A stretch of DNA of 40,869 nt from Actinomadura sp. CNU-125. Lineage in GTDB: Bacteria; Actinomycetota; Actinomycetes; Streptosporangiales; Streptosporangiaceae. The notes under the pieces were generated by a model. The model saw only the letters and a list, made by a program, of their open reading frames with translations, searched no databases and had not been told where the DNA came from. The stretch's first letter is position 1. Every line of letters begins with the position of its first letter. Both the position numbers and the translations under genes were made by a program. Of this stretch, positions 35,882-40,869 are shown in pieces. The stretch lies in the NCBI RefSeq assembly GCF_001942465.1, contig NZ_MKJY01000567.1:1-40869 (forward strand), read 5' to 3'.

Positions 35882-36186
35882 GGCCTCTTCCGGGTCTGGG
35901 CGCGGGCGGCCTCGGCGGCGCCGGCCAGCTCGTCCAGCCGGGCGGACGCGGCCCGCAGGGGTTCGGGCCGGAGCCGGTAGTAGGTGAACCGGCCGCACGG
36001 CTCGGTCTCCACCAGTCCGGTGTCGCGCAGGACACGCAGGTGGTTGGAAATGTTGGTTTGCCGGGCTCCGGTCTCCTCGACCAGGTGGCACACGCACAGC
36101 GCCTCGACCGCCAGCAGTTGCACTATCCGGGCGCGCAGCGGGTCGGCCAGGGCCCGCAACACATCAGCGTCTGTTGATATCAGCAC
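35872..36186 (-). CDS. arsR: ArsR family arsenic-responsive repressor
   Basis: 104 aa. Winged-helix regulator with ADPLRARIVQLLAVEALCVC, where the Cys-x-Cys pair is the usual As(III) site, followed by recognition helix QTNISNHLRVLRDTGLVETE. The GTG at 36186 is the only sensible start and has no clear ribosome site, suggesting a leaderless transcript. It overlaps acr3 by 10 bp. An inverted repeat overlaps its start codon and probably gives autorepression. Confidence 0.9.
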   Translation of the reverse strand: MLISTDADVLRALADPLRARIVQLLAVEALCVCHLVEETGARQTNISNHLRVLRDTGLVETEPCGRFTYYRLRPEPLRAASARLDELAGAAEAARAQTRKRPCP

Positions 36187-36200
36187 AGACTGATGATATC
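36175..36200. promoter_or_regulatory. Candidate ArsR operator over the arsR start
   Basis: TGATATCAG (36175-36183) and CTGATGATATC (36190-36200) form an imperfect dyad around the arsR start codon. It fits autorepression by the encoded ArsR. Confidence 0.5.
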
Positions 36201-36248
36201 TGTTGCGCCCGAATGCCCGTGTTCGTGCCGCTTGACCGGGTAATTTTC

Positions 36249-36264
36249 CTCAACATACATTGAG
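36249..36264. promoter_or_regulatory. Second ArsR-type operator before the ArsR-phosphatase gene
   Basis: CTCAA-CATACA-TTGAG: perfect 5-bp arms around 6 bp, ending 3 bp before the ATG at 36268. The centre ACATACAT is identical to that of the operator-like dyad at 40120-40135. Confidence 0.5.
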
Positions 36265-36267
36265 TCA

Positions 36268-36984
36268 ATGGATGCTGAGCGATCTCGCCTGGTGCGGCGG
36301 GCGGCCGTGCACGCCGCGCTGGCCGAACCGGTCCGGCTGGCGATGGTGGACGCCCTGGCGCTGCAGGACGTCTCGCCGAAGGAGCTCGGCGCGCGGCTCG
36401 GCCTGCCGTCCAACTTGCTGGCGCATCACCTCGGGGTGCTGGAGCGGGCGGGCCTGGTGGTCCGGGGGCGTTCCGAGGCCGATCGCCGCCGCAGCTACGT
36501 CCGCCTGGTCTCCGAGACGCTGGACGGTTTGGTGCCTGCGGCCGTGCAGGACCTGGCCCGGCCGCCCCGCGTGGTGTTCGTGTGCACGCACAACTCCGCG
36601 CGATCCCAGCTCGCCGCCGCGCTGTGGGCGCGGCGCAGCCCGGTGCCCGCGGCGTCGGCGGGGACGCGGCCGAGCCCGCACGTGCACCCCCGGACGGTCA
36701 CGACCGCGCGGGCTCACGGGCTCGACCTTCCGGCCGGGGGCACCGCGCACGTCCGGGACGTCCTGGAGCCCGGCGACCTCGTCGTCGCCGTGTGCGACAA
36801 CGCCCACGAGCACCTGGACCGGCGGTCGGCCGGAACGAGCATGGACCGTCTGCACTGGTCGGTCCCGGATCCGGTGCGCGCCGACACCGACGCGGCCTTC
36901 GAGGAGGCGCTGGCCCTCATCCGGCATCGCGTGGGGCGGCTCGCCACGGCCGTGGACACGCCTGCTCCGGGGAGATCGGCGTGA
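36268..36984 (+). CDS. ArsR-type HTH fused to low-molecular-weight phosphatase / arsenate reductase domain
   Basis: 238 aa. The N-terminal half (about 1-92) is a winged helix: EPVRLAMVDALALQDVSPKE, LGLPSNLLAHHLGVLERAGL. The C-terminal half (about 95-238) is an LMW phosphatase-like domain with the P-loop VFVCTHNSARSQLAAALW, the nucleophile Cys in CTHNSARS. Fusions of this sort are known in actinobacterial arsenic islands and may couple sensing to arsenate reduction or protein dephosphorylation. The start ATG lies directly after an operator dyad, so the transcript may be leaderless. The stop overlaps the next gene as GTGA. Confidence 0.85.
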   Translation: MDAERSRLVRRAAVHAALAEPVRLAMVDALALQDVSPKELGARLGLPSNLLAHHLGVLERAGLVVRGRSEADRRRSYVRLVSETLDGLVPAAVQDLARPPRVVFVCTHNSARSQLAAALWARRSPVPAASAGTRPSPHVHPRTVTTARAHGLDLPAGGTAHVRDVLEPGDLVVAVCDNAHEHLDRRSAGTSMDRLHWSVPDPVRADTDAAFEEALALIRHRVGRLATAVDTPAPGRSA

Positions 36985-37599
36985 ACGGGACCGGTGAGCG
37001 GGCGGTGTTCGAGCGGATCGCGGCGCGGCTTGCCGTCCGGTTCCACGGGCTCGCCTCCGCCGAGACGATCGGGCGGCTGGTCGCCGATTCCTACGAGCGG
37101 CTGCGGGCGCCTCGCGCGTCGAGGCCCATCTGGTCGTGCTCACCGAACGGTTCGCCGCCGTGCGGCTGGCCGCGCTCACCCAGGCTGAGGGCCGCCGCGG
37201 CAAACCGGTGCCGGAGGTGCTGTTCGTCTGTTCCGGGAACGCAGGCCGCTCCCAGATGGCCGCGGTCCGTGGCGCCGGGCGTCTCCACGCCCGCAGCGCG
37301 GGGACCGCGCCCGCCGCCGACCTCGAACTCGTCATCGTCGAGGCGATGCAGGAGATCGGGGTGGATCTGTCTCCGAAGTTCCCTAAGCCGCTGACCGACG
37401 AACTGGTCGCGGCGGCCGACCTGGTGGTCACTCTCGGCTGCGGGGGCCGTGCCCGGTGCTGCCAGATATCCGCTACCTCGACTGGGGCGTGCCCGATCCG
37501 GCCGGACGGCCCCTGCCCGAAGTCCGCCCTATCCGCGACGAGCTCGATCTTCTCGTCACCGACCTGCTCACCACCATCCGGCACAAGGAGAACGCGTGA
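36981..37599 (+). CDS. arsC: Arsenate reductase / LMW phosphatase with N-terminal helical domain (two frameshifts)
   Basis: About 206 aa after repair. A helical N-terminal domain (AVFERIAARLAVRFHGLASA, ETIGRLVADSYERLR), of the three-helix dimerisation type found in actinobacterial ArsC proteins, precedes the phosphatase domain with P-loop LFVCSGNAGRSQMAA and FPKPLTDELVAAADLVVTLG. The frame breaks at about 37117 and again at about 37449 (CGGTGC reads CGTGC); each is repaired by one base, giving the C-terminus LPDIRYLDWGVPDPAGRPLP. GTG start overlaps the upstream stop, and the stop overlaps the next start, both as GTGA. It likely reduces arsenate with mycothiol, inferred from host group. Confidence 0.75.
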
Positions 37600-38041
37600 C
37601 CCACAACCCGGCGACGACCGGCAATGGCGCCCCCGGAACGTCCGGCAAGCCGAGCGTGCTGTTCGTGTGCGTGCACAACGCCGGACGCTCGCAGATGGCC
37701 GCCGCCTACCTCACCCACCTGGCCGGGGACGCCGTCGAGGTGCGGTCGCCGGGTCCGAGCCGGCCGACCGGGTGAACCCGGCCGTGGTGGCGGCGATGGC
37801 CGAGGAGGGCATCGACGTTTCCGCCGAGTCGCCCAAGATCCTGACGATCGACGCGGTGCGGGCGTCCGACGTGGTCATCACCATGGGCTGCGGCGACACC
37901 TGCCCGGTCTTCCCCGGCAAGCGCTACCTCGACTGGAAACTCGACGACCCCGCCGGGCAGGGTGTGGAGGCGATCCGGCCTATCCGGGACGAGATCCGCG
38001 CCCGGATCGAGACGCTGATCGGCGAACTGGCCGACCTCTGA
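37596..38041 (+). CDS. arsC: Arsenate reductase, LMW phosphatase type (frameshifted copy)
   Basis: About 148 aa after repair. P-loop VLFVCVHNAGRSQMAAAYLT, then GIDVSAESPKILTIDAVRAS, ITMGCGDTCPVFPGKRYLDW and the conserved DDPAGQGVEAIRPIRDEIRA segment, all standard for actinobacterial ArsC. One G is missing at about 37748 (TCGGCC reads TCGCC); restored, the protein reads VEVRSAGSEPADRVNPAVVA. It overlaps the preceding gene by GTGA, so three phosphatase-type genes are translated as a coupled set. Confidence 0.82.
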
Positions 38042-38116
38042 GCGCCCGGGAGCCCCGCGCCGCGGCCCTTCCCGGTACTCATTGATTGCGCGCCGCACGT
38101 TCGGGCGCCCCCGCGG

Positions 38117-38524
38117 TCAGCCGGACGGCTCGGGCTTCGGCGGCGGGCAGCAGGTGTGCAGGTACGTGCGCAGTTCGGTGAGGGAGGCGTCGACTGCGGC
38201 GGAGTCGACGCGGTAGCGGACCTGCTTGCCGACCTTGCGGGAGGTGAGCAGGCCGCCGCGGCGCAGGATCGCCAGCTGCTGGGACGCGGCCGGCTGGGAG
38301 ATGGCCAGGCGCTCGGCGACGGCGCCGACGGTGATCTCGACGCCGCCGGTGAACAGTTCCAGCATCTGCTGCCGCTGCTCGCTGGCCAGCGCCTTGAGGA
38401 ACTGGCGTGCTCCCGGGCCGAGCGGCGCGGTGCCGTCGCATCCGGCCGGGGGTCCGTCCCGGTCGCCGTCGTGGGCCGGCGTGTCCGGTTCTGCCGCCCC
38501 TCGGGCCGCAGGCTGTGTGGTCAC
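38117..38524 (-). CDS. ArsR family transcriptional regulator
   Basis: 135 aa. An N-terminal low-complexity tail with one Cys is followed by the winged helix (LASEQRQQMLELFTGGVEIT, RLAISQPAASQQLAILRRGG) and a C-terminal end YLHTCCPPPKPEPSG with a Cys pair that may bind metalloid. GTG start at 38524 with GGGAGG upstream. It is divergent from the flavoprotein gene at 38621 and probably controls the promoter between them. It lacks the CVC motif of the other two ArsR proteins in this window, so its ligand site is different. Confidence 0.82.
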   Translation of the reverse strand: MTTQPAARGAAEPDTPAHDGDRDGPPAGCDGTAPLGPGARQFLKALASEQRQQMLELFTGGVEITVGAVAERLAISQPAASQQLAILRRGGLLTSRKVGKQVRYRVDSAAVDASLTELRTYLHTCCPPPKPEPSG

Positions 38525-38586
38525 CCGGTTCCTCCCGTCCTCCGGCCCGGACGCCGCCTCCCCACCCTACGCGACACATCGTCATA

Positions 38587-38614
38587 TTGACATATAAGAA
38601 AGTGGCGATATGTT
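38587..38614 (+). promoter_or_regulatory. Promoter of the ArsO-like gene, probably leaderless
   Basis: TTGACA at 38587-38592 and TATGTT at 38609-38614, spaced 16 bp. The expected transcription start is at or next to the ATG at 38621, so little or no leader would remain. ATAT-TGAC-ATAT overlaps the -35 box and may be the ArsR target. Confidence 0.55.
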
Positions 38615-38620
38615 GCGGGC

Positions 38621-39727
38621 ATGAGCACGCACACCGCATCGCTGATCGTCATCGGCGGCGGGCAGGCAGGGCTGGCAACGGCCCGCGTCGCCCGGGACCT
38701 GGGTTTGGCTCCGATCGTCTTGGAGGCGGCCGACCGGGCCGAAGGGTCCTGGCCGCACTACTACGAGAGCCTCACCCTGTTCTCCCCGGCCCGCCGCAGC
38801 GCACTGCCCGGCGCCGATTTCCCGGGCGATCCCGACGGCTACCCGACACGGGACGAGGTGGTGGCGTATCTGTCCGGTTATGCGAAACGGCTGGACGCCG
38901 ACGTCCGCACCGGCCATCGCGTCGAACGAGTCGACCGGGGCGCCTCGACGCAGGGCGGGGACGGGTTCCGGATCGCCGTATCCGGCGGGGAGGAGTTGAC
39001 TGCACCGCTGGTGGTCGCGGCGACGGGGGCGTTCAGCCGACCGCACCGTCCCGCACTCTCGGGCCTGGACACCTTCGACGGGACGGTGCTGCACTCGTCG
39101 GACTATCGGCGTCCCGAGCCGCTGGCGGGCAAGCGGGTGGTGATCGTGGGCGGCGGCAACTCGGCGGTGCAGATCGCCATCGAGCTCGCCGGGGTCGCCG
39201 ACGTCACCCTGGCGACCCGCCACCCGCTGCGGTTCATGCCGCAGCGGATCGCCGGACGGGACGTGCACATCTGGCTGCAGCGCACCGGCCTGGACACCGC
39301 AGGCTGGGCCAAACCGCTGCTGACCGGCGGCAAGGGCACCCCGGTCATGGACACCGGCACCTACCGCGACGCCATCGCGACCGGCAATCCCGACCGCCGC
39401 CCGATGTTCACCCGGCTCGACGGCGACCAAGTGATCTGGGGCGACGGCACGCGCGAGCACGTCGACGTGGTGCTTCTGGCCACCGGCTACCGGCCCGGCG
39501 TCGACTATCTCACCGGCCTGGGCGCCCTGGACGACGGCGGGCTGCCGCGCCACCGCGGCGGCGTCTCGACCACCCACCCGGGCCTGGGATACGTCGGGCT
39601 GGAATGGCAGCGCTCGTTCGCCTCGGCCACCCTGCGCGGCGTCGGCGCCGACGCCCGCCACGTCCTCACCCGGCTGCTCAAGCAATCCCAGACCGGAGAC
39701 AAGAAGCCGACGCAGGCCGCGAACTGA
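38621..39727 (+). CDS. FAD/NAD(P)-dependent flavoprotein monooxygenase, ArsO-like
   Basis: A 368-aa class B-type flavoprotein. N-terminal FAD motif VIGGGQAGLATARVARDLGL, second nucleotide-binding motif RVVIVGGGNSAVQIAIELAG, and C-terminal DVVLLATGYRPGVDYLTGLG. The LFSPARRSALPG segment is typical of ArsO-like proteins in actinobacterial arsenic islands. The reaction of ArsO in arsenic handling is not settled; it may oxidise As(III) or an organoarsenical. It stands alone between two ArsR genes. It is the intact relative of the decayed copy at 34000-34772. Confidence 0.8.
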   Translation: MSTHTASLIVIGGGQAGLATARVARDLGLAPIVLEAADRAEGSWPHYYESLTLFSPARRSALPGADFPGDPDGYPTRDEVVAYLSGYAKRLDADVRTGHRVERVDRGASTQGGDGFRIAVSGGEELTAPLVVAATGAFSRPHRPALSGLDTFDGTVLHSSDYRRPEPLAGKRVVIVGGGNSAVQIAIELAGVADVTLATRHPLRFMPQRIAGRDVHIWLQRTGLDTAGWAKPLLTGGKGTPVMDTGTYRDAIATGNPDRRPMFTRLDGDQVIWGDGTREHVDVVLLATGYRPGVDYLTGLGALDDGGLPRHRGGVSTTHPGLGYVGLEWQRSFASATLRGVGADARHVLTRLLKQSQTGDKKPTQAAN

Positions 39728-39761
39728 GCCCCCTGCATGGTTCGGCGAGGCCTCGCGGGGG

Positions 39762-40127
39762 TCAACTGCCGACGAGGACGGGCAGCGCGAACAGCCCCGA
39801 CAGGCGGGTCACCTGCTCGCCGACGACCCGGTAGTACACCCACGTCCCGCGCCGCTCGCCCTCGATCAGACCGGCGTTGCGCAGCACCTTCAGGTGGTGG
39901 GAGATCGTCGGCCCCGACAACTCGAACGGCCCGGTCAGATCGCAGACGCACGCCTCACCGTCCTCGGCCGAGGCGATCATGTTCAGCAGCCGCAGCCGGA
40001 CCGGATCGGCCAGCGCCTTGAACACCCCGGCGAGTTCGGCGGCCTCGTCCTCGCTCATGGCCGGGCCGCTCAGCGGCGCGCAGCACGCTCGAGCACCGTC
40101 GTCCGCAGAACCCCGCAACTTAGACAT
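39762..40127 (-). CDS. arsR: ArsR family arsenic-responsive repressor
   Basis: 121 aa. HTH region FKALADPVRLRLLNMIASAE with the metalloid motif GEACVCDLTG, then ELSGPTISHHLKVLRNAGLI and wing GTWVYYRVVGEQV. An extra N-terminal Cys pair (RACCAP) may extend the binding site. The ATG at 40127 lies inside a dyad that is probably its own operator; in-frame codons further upstream look non-coding. It is divergent from the flavoprotein gene at 40226. Confidence 0.87.
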   Translation of the reverse strand: MSKLRGSADDGARACCAPLSGPAMSEDEAAELAGVFKALADPVRLRLLNMIASAEDGEACVCDLTGPFELSGPTISHHLKVLRNAGLIEGERRGTWVYYRVVGEQVTRLSGLFALPVLVGS

Positions 40128-40135
40128 ACATCTAA
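40120..40135. promoter_or_regulatory. ArsR-type operator at the arsR start
   Basis: TTAGA-CATACA-TCTAA, perfect 5-bp arms overlapping the arsR start codon. The centre ACATACAT matches the dyad at 36249-36264. A further dyad, GACA-CC-TGTC, lies at 40139-40148 in the same divergent promoter region. Confidence 0.55.
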
Positions 40136-40225
40136 TTTGACACCTGTCTAGGCAAGGTCGCAAACTAGATGCCTGTTTAGACGTACTTCGAATCAGCTGC
40201 CCCGCCATCGACGAAGGAGTCAACG

Positions 40226-40869
40226 ATGAGCACCGACACCGGCCCGCAGGACGCCGCCACCGGGCCGAACGGCTGTTGCGGCGTGAGCGCCTGCTGCACC
40301 GACGCCGAGCAGCCCCTGGAGTCGGGCGTCACCGCCCACCAGGCCAAGACCGATGCCGGTTGCGGCTGCGTCACCGGAAAGGACGACGGGCAGGGCCTGC
40401 CGGTCGTGGTGATCGGGGCCGGGCCGGTCGGGCTGGCCACCGCCGCGCACCTGGCCGAACGCGGCCTCGACTTCCTCGTCCTCGAAGCGGGCGACCAAGT
40501 CGGCGCGGCCGTCCGCCAGTGGGGCCACGTCCGGCTGTTCTCGCCCTGGCGCTACGACACCGACGCCGCCGCCCGCCGCCTCCTCCAGGCCACCGGCTGG
40601 GTTCTTCCCGACCCCGACCATCTGCCCACGGGCGCCGAACTCGTCGACGGCTACCTCGTGCCGCTGTCGCGGGTGTCCGCACTGGACGGACGCGTCCGCA
40701 CCCGCACCCGCGTCCTCGCCGTCACCCGCCGCGGCGTCGACGCCACCCGGACGATCGGCCGCGACGAGCGTCCGCTGCTGGTGCGCGTCCGCGAGGCCGA
40801 CGGGACGGTCCGCGACATCGACGCCCGCGCCGTCATCGACGCGTCCGGCACCTGGGGCAACGCCAACCC
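40226..40869 (+). CDS. FAD/NAD(P)-binding flavoprotein with Cys-rich N-terminus, partial
   Basis: Runs off the right edge after 214 codons. The first about 50 residues contain GCCGVSACC and GCGC, a cysteine-rich tail that could bind metalloid. Then comes the FAD motif VVVIGAGPVGLATAAHLAER, VRQWGHVRLFSPWRYDTDAA and DASGTWGN near the edge. The ATG at 40226 follows AAGGAG. It is divergent from an ArsR gene with operator dyads between, so it is probably arsenic-induced. Related proteins accompany ArsR/ACR3/ArsC genes in actinobacteria; their reaction is not established. Confidence 0.8.
   Translation, partial: MSTDTGPQDAATGPNGCCGVSACCTDAEQPLESGVTAHQAKTDAGCGCVTGKDDGQGLPVVVIGAGPVGLATAAHLAERGLDFLVLEAGDQVGAAVRQWGHVRLFSPWRYDTDAAARRLLQATGWVLPDPDHLPTGAELVDGYLVPLSRVSALDGRVRTRTRVLAVTRRGVDATRTIGRDERPLLVRVREADGTVRDIDARAVIDASGTWGNAN

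Overview
This is a high-GC window with actinomycete gene types: PaaR-type control, XRE/TPR regulators, a TM-repeat NACHT protein, mycothiol-type arsenate reductases and leaderless ArsR promoters. The closest guess is a Streptosporangiales/Thermomonosporaceae-like organism, but no marker here fixes the genus.

Left part (1-13.4 kb) is catabolic. The start of paaA (minus strand) and the divergent pair paaZ plus a PaaG-like gene flank a PaaR-type operator, so this is the edge of a phenylacetyl-CoA degradation cluster. A minus-strand operon (GMC oxidoreductase, aldehyde dehydrogenase, M20 amidohydrolase) has a divergent GbsR/MarR regulator and looks like an alcohol-to-acid-to-amide-hydrolysis route. 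An Lrp/AsnC regulator then faces a 2-oxoacid dehydrogenase operon (E1 alpha, E1 beta, E2) that ends in a HisC/Pat-like aminotransferase. This set could turn an amino acid or its keto acid into an acyl-CoA, possibly feeding the paa genes.

Middle part (13.4-20.8 kb) holds a lone type I-E-like CRISPR repeat, a TPR protein without an HTH, a DUF4253 protein, and a compact candidate RiPP locus: an XRE/TPR regulator, a 67-aa precursor-like peptide, an asparagine-synthetase-like macrolactam cyclase and a convergent GNAT acetyltransferase. No leader peptidase or RRE protein is visible.

The most unusual part is 20.8-28.4 kb. Six minus-strand genes encode, in transcription order, a RavA/MoxR-type AAA+ ATPase, a ViaA-like VWA protein, a third protein of the same neighbourhood (possibly DUF6744), an HTH-like helical protein, ParA and ParB. 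Four copies of an identical 20-bp palindrome (GTGTTTACCGCGGTAAACAC) lie between these genes and are probably the parS sites of this ParB. The ParA has its Walker A segment displaced behind the DPQGS segment, an unusual domain order. A second shared palindrome, AACG-NN-CGTT, occurs upstream of the AAA+ gene, the DUF6744-like gene and the neighbouring HEAT-repeat gene. Next come a HEAT-repeat protein, a NACHT STAND ATPase with a tandem-repeat membrane domain, and a DUF3800 protein, so 20.8-33.6 kb resembles a defence or conflict island.

Right part (33.7-40.9 kb) is an arsenic resistance island: a decayed flavoprotein gene, ACR3 pump, three ArsR regulators, an ArsR-phosphatase fusion, two arsenate-reductase-type phosphatases and two flavoproteins, the last cut by the window end.

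Caveat: at least ten otherwise normal genes carry a frameshift, nearly all the loss of one G or C from a short G/C run. Restoring the base gives full-length family members each time. The pattern looks like sequencing or assembly error rather than gene decay. Coordinates of these genes span the whole gene across the shift.
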